A stretch of DNA of 28,900 bases from Flavipsychrobacter sp. (lineage in GTDB: Bacteria; Bacteroidota; Bacteroidia; Chitinophagales; Chitinophagaceae), in contig JAJNBR010000004.1 of assembly GCA_021156265.1 (NCBI GenBank), positions 1-28,900 on the forward strand, written 5' to 3'. The position numbers and the translations under genes were made by a program. The notes under the pieces were generated by a model. The model made no database searches and was not told the DNA's origin. It worked only from the letters and a program-made list of their open reading frames with translations. Below are positions 22,268 through 28,900 of the stretch, in pieces. The number at the start of each line of letters is the position of its first letter. Positions within the stretch are counted from its first letter, which is position 1.

Positions 22268-23329
22268 TTATCCCGGCTGTTCGCCACCTGCTTCCTCCGA
22301 TTCCTGTTTAATGCCCTCGGCGCTCAGCTGTTCATGGTCAACAACAGCCTTGCGCACCAACCGAATCCGTTCTTCTGCCTCTTTCGCTTTTTTAAAATAC
22401 ATGGCGGCCAGCTTCGGCTGGTTTACTTCCGCAAAATGGTCTCCCATATGATTGAGCAACATCACGCTTTCCTGCACGCCCCGCACGGCAGTCCACAGGC
22501 TTTCTTCGATATTTTCCGTCAGTGTGGCCAGCAGGCTATCGACCGAGAAGGCGTGACCTGTGTGGCAGCGAAAGCGTATACGGCCGCCTTCGTTGAGCGC
22601 GGTGAGCACCCCGTGGCAGTCGGGGCAGGTGTAGGGTGATATCTCGCCAAATTTGAAAATGTCAATGTCCAGGCCTCTTTCTTCCATAGCGATGTTAATT
22701 TCGGTTTGTGTTTTTCCATTTTCATATTCGCCGGATTCAACAGTTCTGTTAGCGGGCTGATTTACCAGCATACCTAACAGCTTCGATATCTCATCCACAG
22801 GTTTAATATGATCGACCGCTACTGCCCGTATGGCGTTCTCGGGCATCGAAGGCACTTCTGCGTCCCATGGATCTTGCACAACGGTCAGTCCGCCGCGATG
22901 CTTTACCGTCCAAAGACCAGCTGTACCGTCATCCAGCGCACCCGACAAGATCACCCCGATAACCCTGGCGCCATATGCTGCTGCAGCCGAGCGAAAAAGC
23001 GGATCCACAGCCGGGCGAAACCTGTTCTCTTTAGGTCCATGTGTCACACGTACCCGTCCGTGTTCCAGCACCATATGCCTGTCGGGAGGGGCAATGTAAA
23101 TGCGCCCGTGCTTAATTGGTTCGCCATCCACTGCGTGCGTTGCAATCCAGGCCGATTGCATCTTGTTGAGCACCTGTGGCAGTACCCCTCTGACGTCCGG
23201 CGACAGGTGCCAGACGATGAAAACAGCGGCATCAAGACCTGCCGGAAGTGTTGCGGCTATTTTCTTGATCGCATCAAAGCCTCCGGCTGATGCGCCGATA
23301 ACGATAATATTCCTGTGAATGGTATCCAT
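22268..23329 (-). CDS. Stand-alone CheB-type methylesterase with Cys-rich tail
   Basis: A 353-residue CheB-like protein lacking an N-terminal receiver domain. The catalytic triad is intact: Ser14 in GASAGG, His41 in WHLSPD, Asp134 in SGALDDGTAG. After residue 190 comes a linker, then CPDCHGVL and FRCHTGHAFS, a probable zinc-binding knuckle also seen in other CheB homologues outside chemotaxis operons. A helical C-terminal segment (about 270-350) follows. The longer ORF starts at TTG 23371, but the ATG at 23329 begins directly before the Rossmann-like strand. It lies on the same strand 121 bases upstream of the large kinase and is divergent from the PAS kinase, so all four genes look like one regulatory island. 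Confidence 0.9.
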   Translation of the reverse strand: MDTIHRNIIVIGASAGGFDAIKKIAATLPAGLDAAVFIVWHLSPDVRGVLPQVLNKMQSAWIATHAVDGEPIKHGRIYIAPPDRHMVLEHGRVRVTHGPKENRFRPAVDPLFRSAAAAYGARVIGVILSGALDDGTAGLWTVKHRGGLTVVQDPWDAEVPSMPENAIRAVAVDHIKPVDEISKLLGMLVNQPANRTVESGEYENGKTQTEINIAMEERGLDIDIFKFGEISPYTCPDCHGVLTALNEGGRIRFRCHTGHAFSVDSLLATLTENIEESLWTAVRGVQESVMLLNHMGDHFAEVNQPKLAAMYFKKAKEAEERIRLVRKAVVDHEQLSAEGIKQESEEAGGEQPG

Positions 23330-23392
23330 GACGGTGAGTAAAATGATGCTGCACCAAGTTTGTGCCAACAATTTGTATGTATCCCGCTACGG

Positions 23393-23426
23393 TTGGGGTT
23401 AATGCCGCTTAGATGTACTAACTTTA
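23393..23426 (+). promoter_or_regulatory. Possible promoter of the PAS histidine kinase
   Basis: TTG at 23393-23395 and TAACTTTA at 23419-23426 resemble the -33 and -7 elements, spaced 23 bases. The last base of the -7 box deviates and the spacing is long, so this is tentative. Confidence 0.3.
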
Positions 23427-23477
23427 AGCCAGCACCAGTGACCTAAACGACCTGACGAACCGAAAACAATTGAAGCA

Positions 23478-24647
23478 GTGAGACAAAAATCTAACCATTT
23501 GGTACATCATGACAGCCTGGCGGACATGCTTAATGACGCGAGTATAGACCAGGTGTTGGCATTCGACACCAATATGCAGGTTATATCCTGGAACAGAACC
23601 TGTGAACAGCTAACCGGCATTAGCAAAGAAGAAATTGTGGGTAAACACCTGCTGGAGGTTTTTCCTGAAATTGCGGCGAATGAAGAAGTAATGAAAGCCA
23701 TCAACAATGCACTGAAAGGCTTCAAAACCTTTGTGCCGGCAAACAAAGGCTCCTACCGCGGCGGTTATTTCGAAAGCCATTTTATCCCCCTAAAAGACGA
23801 CCAGGATGAAGTGTTTGGTGTGATGAATATCAAACACGATGTATCTCACAGGGTAAAAGTAGAAAATGAGCTCAAGCAGCTTAATAAGGCGCTGGCGCGC
23901 AAAAATAAGGAACTGAAACAAAAAAATGCTGACCTGGTATCATTTACTCATGTAGCCGGTCATGATCTGAAAGAGCCGCTTCGGAAGATCTACACTTTCG
24001 TGGAAATGATATTGACAGAGGATGGCAGGCGTCTCTCAGAAAAAAGTCGCGGGTATTTTAAACGCATACAGTCGGCTGCGCAACGAATGGGTTTGCTTAC
24101 CGACGATATACTGGCATTTGGTCAGATCAGCGAGACTGAAGGGCCGACGACAGATGTAGATCTTAACCAGGTGCTGGAACACGCAAAGCTGCAATTGAGC
24201 GAGCTGATAGCCAACAAGCAAGCAGTAATAGACGCAGGTGAACTACCTGTAGTTAAAGGTTATTGCGGGTTGTTGAAACAGGTGATGGCGCATATGTTGA
24301 CCAATGCCATCAAGTTTCAGCACGACGGTAATATTCCGCACATCGCAGTGAGCTGTGGCCTTGTAAAAGGCAATGAGATAAAGCACACGGAAGCATCCCC
24401 GGACGTTACCTACGCAAGAATAAGCTTTGCAGACAACGGTATTGGCTTTGATAAAAAGTACACTCCAAAAATATTCCAGGTGTTTCAACGGCTGCATGAC
24501 AGCAACAAGTATCCCGGTACAGGTATCGGGCTGGCTTTCTGCAAAAAGATCGTCGAACTGCACAATGGTTTCATCACGGTAGAAAGTGAGCCTGGCAACG
24601 GCAGTACGTTTCATTGCTTTTTACCAGACGGTGAGTTGACAGTTTAA
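23478..24647 (+). CDS. PAS-domain sensor histidine kinase
   Basis: A 389-residue soluble kinase: one PAS module (about 15-120; VLAFDTNMQVISWNRTCEQL, then the PAC part SHFIPLKDDQDEVFGVMNIK), a short coiled coil (about 122-152), an H-box with phospho-acceptor His162 (AGHDLKEPLRKI), an N-box TNAIKF, and G-boxes FADNGIGFD and GTGIGLAFC. The start is GTG at 23478; no nearby ATG gives a complete PAS. It is divergent from the stand-alone CheB gene, and the single-domain response regulator of the cluster is a plausible receiver. No input ligand or membrane anchor is visible. Confidence 0.9.
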   Translation: MRQKSNHLVHHDSLADMLNDASIDQVLAFDTNMQVISWNRTCEQLTGISKEEIVGKHLLEVFPEIAANEEVMKAINNALKGFKTFVPANKGSYRGGYFESHFIPLKDDQDEVFGVMNIKHDVSHRVKVENELKQLNKALARKNKELKQKNADLVSFTHVAGHDLKEPLRKIYTFVEMILTEDGRRLSEKSRGYFKRIQSAAQRMGLLTDDILAFGQISETEGPTTDVDLNQVLEHAKLQLSELIANKQAVIDAGELPVVKGYCGLLKQVMAHMLTNAIKFQHDGNIPHIAVSCGLVKGNEIKHTEASPDVTYARISFADNGIGFDKKYTPKIFQVFQRLHDSNKYPGTGIGLAFCKKIVELHNGFITVESEPGNGSTFHCFLPDGELTV

Positions 24648-24676
24648 ACCCATTGCAGGCTTCGCTAATATATCTC

Positions 24677-24700
24677 AGGTACGGCCAATTTTTATCCCAC
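24677..24700 (+). repeat. Imperfect direct repeat, copy 1
   Basis: AGGTACGGCCAA, TTTT and TATCCCAC; pairs with the copy 84 bases downstream, allowing a three-base gap. Confidence 0.5.
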
Positions 24701-24760
24701 TCTATTTAGCGGAGCCTGTTTTCATAAAAAAAGAGGCGCAGATTTCGCCAATTGATTCTA

Positions 24761-24781
24761 AGGTACGACCAAGTATCCCAC
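24761..24781 (+). repeat. Imperfect direct repeat, copy 2
   Basis: AGGTACGACCAA, G and TATCCCAC; similarity continues a few bases further in both copies (TCT, then a T-rich stretch). Confidence 0.5.
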
Positions 24782-25126
24782 ATCTGTTTTTGGCTACGTC
24801 TGCGCTTTACCTTCCGCCTGCCTGAAAGGCATGCAATATGATGGTAACTGCTGCTGCAGTTGTATCGGCGATATTGAAAGGAAATGGTAAATAAGGCATG
24901 GGACAAACCCTTTAGCAGCCGCTTACGCTATTTCTTACCAGAAGAATTATTACAAATGTAGCGACAGTGCCATAAAAGTCAAATAAATTAAACATATTTT
25001 TCTTAATACATATTTAACGCGTCATAAGTAAAAACAACGAATATAACAGCACGGAGATCAGCTTGCTGCGTACCATAAAGGAGCAAGTCTCAAAATCAAC
25101 TAAATTTATCCCTCAAGAAAGGTCTT

Positions 25127-26242
25127 ATGATAAAACGCTTACTATTTATTACCACTTCCCTACTACCCCTACACGTCATTGCCCAGTGCACCGACCAGGT
25201 AATTGCCAGCTATAGTCCAACCACAGTTTGCTCCGGCCGGGACGTACAACTAACCGCCAGTAATGTGGCAGGAGCTACTTACAGCTGGACCGGGCCACAA
25301 TTATTCAGCTCTCCGCAACAGAACCCGGTAGTACCCTCAATTTCCATCAACGGAGGCGGCGATTTTATAGTTACGGCTACTGTGGGAAGTTGCCAGTATG
25401 CAGACACCGTCACAATCTCGGTCAATCAAACCCCAACAGCACCCACTGCGCTACATAACAGCCCCATATGCGAAGGTGATACACTCAGCATGTCGGCAAC
25501 TATAACACAGGGTATATCTGTATATTTTTACTGGTTCGGCCCCGGTAGCTTTGTAGCACTAACTACCAGTGCCCAACCAGTGAACCTGGTGGGTGCTACT
25601 GTTGCACAATCCGGTACTTACAAAGTGATCTCTGAAATTCCCTCTACGGGTTGTCGTTCTGATACTACTTACCTGAATTTAGTAGTGAATCCAAACCTGA
25701 CACCCAATGTTTTCATTACAGCAGACGATACTACGATCACCGGCCCCATGGTTCCGATCATATTTACCGCCAACGTAACGAACGCCGGAACCAATCCAAC
25801 CTACCAGTGGCAAAAAAACAGCGTGAACATCCCGGGCGCGACCAGCCAAACGTACACGGGCATCAACGGTTTTGATTTTCAGCACCAGGATACCATCGGC
25901 GTAATTGTGGCTGCCGATGCATCTGCCCCCTGCCCGCAAACAACATTCAGCAACAGGCTAATCGTAAGGATCAATCTTGAGGTGGACGATTATTACGATG
26001 TGCCTTCCCTGGCTTTATACCCAAATCCCAACAGTGGTAGTTTCAAGCTAACAGGGCTGCCGCAACACGAAACTATTAACATCTCGGTACTAAATGCCGT
26101 TGGACAGGTGGTGTATACTGACGTGATAGCGCAACATAATGGCCAGGCAAGTGTTGCGCTTCCCGGGGTGCCTGCGGGTGCATACCTGTTGCAGGTAAAA
26201 ACAGCAGAGGCAACGCAATCTATCCGGTTTACCCAACTGTAA
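25127..26242 (+). CDS. T9SS cargo protein with Ig-like domains
   Basis: A 371-residue secreted protein. A signal peptide ends after residue 19. Three Ig/PKD-like beta-sandwich units follow (about 25-100, 105-190, 195-285), recognisable by VCSGRDVQLTAS, SPICEGDTLSMSA and paired Cys residues. The C-terminal 75 residues form a type A T9SS sorting domain: LALYPNPNSGSFKL, then ISVLNAVGQVVY, and the closing GAYLLQVKTAEATQSIRF. This implies export by type IX secretion and anchoring or release at the cell surface. The function of the Ig units is unknown; adhesion is typical for such cargo. The end is marked by a strong terminator. Confidence 0.93.
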   Translation: MIKRLLFITTSLLPLHVIAQCTDQVIASYSPTTVCSGRDVQLTASNVAGATYSWTGPQLFSSPQQNPVVPSISINGGGDFIVTATVGSCQYADTVTISVNQTPTAPTALHNSPICEGDTLSMSATITQGISVYFYWFGPGSFVALTTSAQPVNLVGATVAQSGTYKVISEIPSTGCRSDTTYLNLVVNPNLTPNVFITADDTTITGPMVPIIFTANVTNAGTNPTYQWQKNSVNIPGATSQTYTGINGFDFQHQDTIGVIVAADASAPCPQTTFSNRLIVRINLEVDDYYDVPSLALYPNPNSGSFKLTGLPQHETINISVLNAVGQVVYTDVIAQHNGQASVALPGVPAGAYLLQVKTAEATQSIRFTQL

Positions 26243-26263
26243 TAAAACTCTATGCTGACATAT

Positions 26264-26295
26264 TAGTGCCCGTCGAAAGCGGGCACTATTTTTTT
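26264..26295 (+). terminator. Intrinsic terminator after the T9SS cargo gene
   Basis: TAGTGCCCG and CGGGCACTA form a perfect 9-bp stem around a 7-base loop followed by a run of eight T. Confidence 0.93.
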
Positions 26296-26318
26296 GCGCC
26301 TGTTAAAAACATTTGGCC

Positions 26319-26501
26319 ATGGCAGACAAGAAACAACGAGGCGGCAGACAAAGCGACCAGGGTGATCGCAATGTATCAGGTAACCCTCCCCAACGACCCG
26401 AAAAACAGGGAGCGCGAAAGAACATTGTTGAAAAGAAACGCGAAAAACGGGGAAACGAAAATGAAAGCAAAAGCGATGGGCGTCACGGCGGCAATCGTTA
26501 A
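26319..26501 (+). CDS. Small highly basic, disordered protein
   Basis: A 60-residue protein starting at ATG 26319 (MADKKQRGGRQSD). It has 17 Lys/Arg against nine Asp/Glu, many Gly, Gln and Asn, no Leu, Cys, Phe, Trp or Tyr, and so no hydrophobic core: it must be largely disordered unless bound to a partner such as nucleic acid. An ORF starting at TTG 26313 only adds two residues. It follows the T9SS terminator, and a shared hairpin separates it from the convergent Hsp20 gene. The composition resembles small stress-related basic proteins, but no family is recognised and function is unknown. Confidence 0.6.
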   Translation: MADKKQRGGRQSDQGDRNVSGNPPQRPEKQGARKNIVEKKREKRGNENESKSDGRHGGNR

Positions 26502-26506
26502 ATGAA

Positions 26507-26531
26507 CAACGCCCGCAGTATGCGGGCGTTG
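26507..26531. terminator. Bidirectional hairpin between small basic protein and Hsp20
   Basis: CAACGCCCGCA and TGCGGGCGTTG form a perfect 11-bp stem with a GTA loop. Only short T-rich tracts follow on either side, so it is probably a shared terminator of two convergent genes. Confidence 0.7.
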
Positions 26532-26549
26532 CGGTTGTAAGACTCCAGC

Positions 26550-27017
26550 TTACTGTATTGTTATTTCCCTGGATATTTTTTGAGCGTCTTCTTTCTTAGG
26601 CAAGCTCAGATGTAAGATACCGTCGCGATAGTCAGCTGAAATGCCATTAACATCCACTGTATCGTCCAGGTTAAAGCTGCGGGTGAAAGATTGCACCCGG
26701 TACTCTTTGCGAAGCCAGCCTTTGTTACGGTCTTGCTCGTTTGCCTCCTCTTTGTGTTCGAAGCTTACAGTAAGCATATCACCGGTAACACTGATCCTGA
26801 AATCTTCTTTCTTCAGGCCGGGAGCCACCAGCTCCATTTCATAACTTCTGTCGGTCTCGCGAATGTTCAAAGGAACAGTGCTACGCCTGTTCACACCGTT
26901 GAAACCCCAGAAATCGTCCTCGAAAAAACGGCTCAGGTTGTTTTGGAAAATCTGGTCAACCAGGCCGGTGAATGAAGCCGGCGTATTGCCGTTGCTTTTT
27001 TTCATTACACTAGTCAT
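26550..27017 (-). CDS. Hsp20/alpha-crystallin small heat-shock protein
   Basis: A 155-residue holdase chaperone. The alpha-crystallin domain spans about 45-145 (VPLNIRETDRSYEMELVAPGLKK, then FTRSFNL and ADYRDGILHLSLPKKE), preceded by a polar-aromatic N-terminal arm (IFQNNLSRFFEDDFWGF). The C-terminal I-x-I motif (EITIQ) is present, used for oligomer contacts. The start at 27017 has an AAGGAGG sequence nine bases upstream, unusually strong for this phylum. An 11-bp inverted repeat lies about 70-100 bases upstream. Heat or stress induction is likely from family knowledge, but no known operator was recognised. Confidence 0.94.
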   Translation of the reverse strand: MTSVMKKSNGNTPASFTGLVDQIFQNNLSRFFEDDFWGFNGVNRRSTVPLNIRETDRSYEMELVAPGLKKEDFRISVTGDMLTVSFEHKEEANEQDRNKGWLRKEYRVQSFTRSFNLDDTVDVNGISADYRDGILHLSLPKKEDAQKISREITIQ

Positions 27018-27025
27018 AGTTCAAT

Positions 27026-27032
27026 CCTCCTT
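27026..27032 (-). promoter_or_regulatory. Consensus Shine-Dalgarno site of the Hsp20 gene
   Basis: AAGGAGG on the minus strand, ending eight bases before the ATG at 27017. Most other genes here show no such site, which makes this one stand out. Confidence 0.75.
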
Positions 27033-27084
27033 TTTGGTTAGTTTTTACCTACAATAGTGCAAACAGAATACCAACCCGTTTTCG

Positions 27085-27121
27085 ACTGAAAAAATGGCAA
27101 TTGAACCGAAATTTTTTCAGT
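27085..27121. promoter_or_regulatory. Inverted repeat upstream of Hsp20
   Basis: ACTGAAAAAAT and ATTTTTTCAGT form a perfect 11-bp inverted repeat with a 15-base centre. A third, related copy (GCTGAAAAAAATT) begins at 27126. It lies between the Hsp20 start and the M1 peptidase terminator and could be a regulator site or a hairpin. Confidence 0.35.
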
Positions 27122-27142
27122 TCCCGCTGAAAAAAATTCATG

Positions 27143-27167
27143 AAAAAAGCCCGCAAAATGCGGGCTT
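27143..27167 (-). terminator. Intrinsic terminator of the M1 peptidase gene
   Basis: GCCCGCA and TGCGGGC form a 7-bp stem with a 3-base loop. On the minus strand it is followed by TTTTTT, about 21 bases after the peptidase stop codon. Confidence 0.9.
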
Positions 27168-27187
27168 AAAAAATATTATCGGCTTAA

Positions 27188-28900
27188 CTATTTATTGATC
27201 AATTTATCTAGGGTGCCTTGCGCCAGCGGGTGATAGTTCATCCTGTACTTTTGGTAAATACGTTTCGCCATATCCTGCTTGCCTGTAGTCATCATTTCTT
27301 CGTATAGCGGTTCAAGAAATTTGCGCCGACCCACCTGGCTCAGGAATTTTTCCAGGGCAGGATAAGCTGTTTCATAACCTGCGGCGATGCTCATCACGTA
27401 CCACTGCGCGGCGATCTCGCTGTTGCCACTTGTCGTGAATTTGAACTGCTTGTCGAGCGCAGCCATTTTTTCCTTATCCATCGGCTTAGGCATTTTCCTT
27501 AAGAAATGCAGCCACTCGTTAGTACTCCATTTTGAGGTGTTCAACTCAGCAGGTGATTTGCCGGCAAGAATGTCTGCACGGGCGGCATCAACGGCTTTAA
27601 AACGTTCGGGCTGTACACGCGGGGCGTTTGACGGAATGCCGGGACCGTAAACCCATGCGTTAACATTGAGCTTTTGTGCCAGGGCTTTATCGCCTTTAAT
27701 TAGATTAGCATCGAGGTAGTCGAGGAATTTTTCAGTAGTGATCGTTTTGAACGCATGTTCATCGAAATAGTTTTTCAGGAAAGCGTCTATTTTTTCACGG
27801 CCCACGTTATTTTCGATAAGCTTTAAGAACAGCGCACCTTTTTCGTACGCGATATCTGTAAGGCCCTCGTCAGGGTCGCGGCCGGTGAGGTCGAGTTTCA
27901 GCCAGGTATCTTTGCTATCCTTACCCAGGTCCTCAACTGTATGCTCCAGGTCCTGGTAGCCCAATTCCCACAGCATATCCGCATAGCTCTTATCTGTCAT
28001 AGCTTCTGTAAGCCTGCGCTCGAAATACACCGTAAAACCTTCGTTCAGCCAGAAATCGTTCCAGGTACCATTGGTAACAAGGTTTCCGCTCCAATTGTGC
28101 GCCAGCTCGTGCGCAATAAGATTCATTAGCGAACGATCTCCCGCAATAATAGTGGGCGTTGCAAATGTAAGCTTCGGATTCTCCATACCACCAATGGGAA
28201 AACCGGGAGGCAGCACCAGTGCATCGTACCTGCCCCAGCGGTAGGGACCATACAGTTGCTCCGCAGTATTTACCATTTTGCCCACTTCTGCAAATTCGTA
28301 TTGTGCGCGGTCCGCCATGTTGGGTTCCGCGTAAACACCGGTACGCTGGTCAATGCTGCGGAAAGTAACATCGCCAACAGCCAGCGCCATCAGGTAAGCC
28401 GGTATCGGGATATCCATTTTGAAAGTGTAAACCCCATCGGCAGATTTTTGTTGAGGATTTTCAGCGCTCATCAAAGCCATCAGGCCTTTCGGCACAGTTA
28501 CATGTGCAGTATAGGTAAACCTGATACCCGGACCGTCGGGTGCGGGGATCCAGGAGCGGGCGTAAATCGACTCCGACTGTGTATATAGGAAAGGTTGTTT
28601 TTTTCCTAGCGTTTGCTGGGGTTCCAGCCACTGCAGCGCCGTAGCCTTTGCACCGGAATGGTACCATATTGATACCTGTTTTGATCGTTCGCTAACAGGG
28701 ATACTCAGCGCGTTACCCAGGTGCTCAACAAATGCCCCCAGCGAATGCTGAACTTTAGTCCCATCAACGGTAACACTATCGATGGTGAGATCGTAAGTGT
28801 CCAATCTCAATATGGAGACCTTCTTTTCATTCGCGATGTCCCAGGTAGCACGTCCGCCTATTTGCTTCTTAGCAAAATCAACGTTTATGTCCAGGTCAAG
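27188..28900 (-). CDS. M1-family zinc aminopeptidase, leukotriene-A4-hydrolase type (5' partial)
   Basis: The 3' end of a minus-strand gene that runs off the right edge; the visible 570 residues read without a stop from 28900. It contains the exopeptidase motif GGMEN (237-241 of the visible part), the zinc site HELAHNW with His264, Glu265 and His268, and the third ligand Glu287 in WLNEGFT. The N-terminal part matches the M1 saddle domain (DFAKKQIGGRATWDI), and the C-terminal 150 residues (from FKAVDAARAD to YHPLAQGTLDKLINK) match the helical leukotriene-A4-hydrolase C-domain. It would trim peptides from their N-terminus. Location cannot be judged because the N-terminus is missing. Confidence 0.93.
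   Translation of the reverse strand, partial: LDLDINVDFAKKQIGGRATWDIANEKKVSILRLDTYDLTIDSVTVDGTKVQHSLGAFVEHLGNALSIPVSERSKQVSIWYHSGAKATALQWLEPQQTLGKKQPFLYTQSESIYARSWIPAPDGPGIRFTYTAHVTVPKGLMALMSAENPQQKSADGVYTFKMDIPIPAYLMALAVGDVTFRSIDQRTGVYAEPNMADRAQYEFAEVGKMVNTAEQLYGPYRWGRYDALVLPPGFPIGGMENPKLTFATPTIIAGDRSLMNLIAHELAHNWSGNLVTNGTWNDFWLNEGFTVYFERRLTEAMTDKSYADMLWELGYQDLEHTVEDLGKDSKDTWLKLDLTGRDPDEGLTDIAYEKGALFLKLIENNVGREKIDAFLKNYFDEHAFKTITTEKFLDYLDANLIKGDKALAQKLNVNAWVYGPGIPSNAPRVQPERFKAVDAARADILAGKSPAELNTSKWSTNEWLHFLRKMPKPMDKEKMAALDKQFKFTTSGNSEIAAQWYVMSIAAGYETAYPALEKFLSQVGRRKFLEPLYEEMMTTGKQDMAKRIYQKYRMNYHPLAQGTLDKLINK

Larger units (their letters stand above)
24648..25126. other. Gene-free region with repeats and hairpins
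   Basis: No gene is supported in these 479 bases. An imperfect direct repeat (AGGTACGGCCAA and AGGTACGACCAA, each followed by TATCCCAC) lies at 24677-24700 and 24761-24781. GCGCAGA and TCTGCGC near 24736 and 24799 can pair across the second copy. Hairpins TGCCT-GAA-AGGCA (24819-24831) and AACTGC-TGCT-GCAGTT (24846-24861) follow. It could be a structured RNA, a worn repeat element or both. Confidence 0.5.

Noticed and set aside
24706..24906. A 66-codon minus-strand ORF in the 24.6-25.1 kb gap
   Set aside because: Arg/Lys/Ser-rich with no recognisable features, and it overlaps the repeats and hairpins.
26266..26505. A 79-codon plus-strand ORF in another frame over the small basic protein
   Set aside because: It starts inside the terminator hairpin, and its codon use and composition look less natural than the 60-residue frame beginning with ATG at 26319.

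Overview
The window comes from a member of the Bacteroidota, most likely a Chitinophagaceae-like soil or freshwater bacterium. Four things in the sequence point there: TAnnTTTG-type -7 boxes before several genes with few Shine-Dalgarno sites, a type IX secretion (T9SS) type A C-terminal domain on the 25.1 kb protein, a Bacteroidota-style lipoprotein (Cys followed by KKED), and a fused alpha/beta E1 2-oxoacid dehydrogenase. No tRNA, rRNA, CRISPR, transposase or phage gene was recognised.

Layout. 0-5.5 kb: the tail of an unrecognised gene, the fused E1 dehydrogenase, a SAM methyltransferase, a secreted L,D-transpeptidase and a convergent PAP2 phosphatase, most of them closed by clear hairpin terminators. 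5.5-11.1 kb: a 736-residue protein with a metzincin-like zinc site, a YdeI/OmpD-associated protein, a two-gene minus-strand unit (FKBP isomerase, DUF2784-like membrane protein), and a class V aminotransferase-fold PLP enzyme with a twin-arginine signal. 11.1-17.5 kb: a TerC membrane protein, a lipoprotein, a small acidic protein downstream of a GH46 chitosanase, a hemerythrin-like protein, a large Kelch propeller protein and a secreted helical-repeat protein.

17.7-24.6 kb is a sensory island: a single-domain response regulator, a 1336-residue CheB-CheR-PAS-histidine kinase, a stand-alone CheB with a Cys-rich tail, and a divergent PAS histidine kinase. No chemoreceptor, CheA, CheW or motility gene lies in the window, so this looks like a phosphorelay built from chemotaxis-derived modules. 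The CheB module of the large kinase has Asn where the catalytic Asp should be, while the stand-alone CheB keeps all three catalytic residues. The two CheB copies may therefore divide labour, one regulatory or structural and one catalytic.

24.6-28.9 kb: a 479-base noncoding stretch with repeats, a T9SS cargo protein with Ig-like domains, a 60-residue highly basic disordered protein convergent with an Hsp20 gene, and a partial M1 aminopeptidase of the leukotriene-A4-hydrolase type running off the right edge.

The best candidates for something new are the receptor-less CheB/CheR/kinase island with its operator-like repeats, the metzincin-like protein with uncertain export, and the orphan small ORFs and repeat-bearing noncoding stretches.
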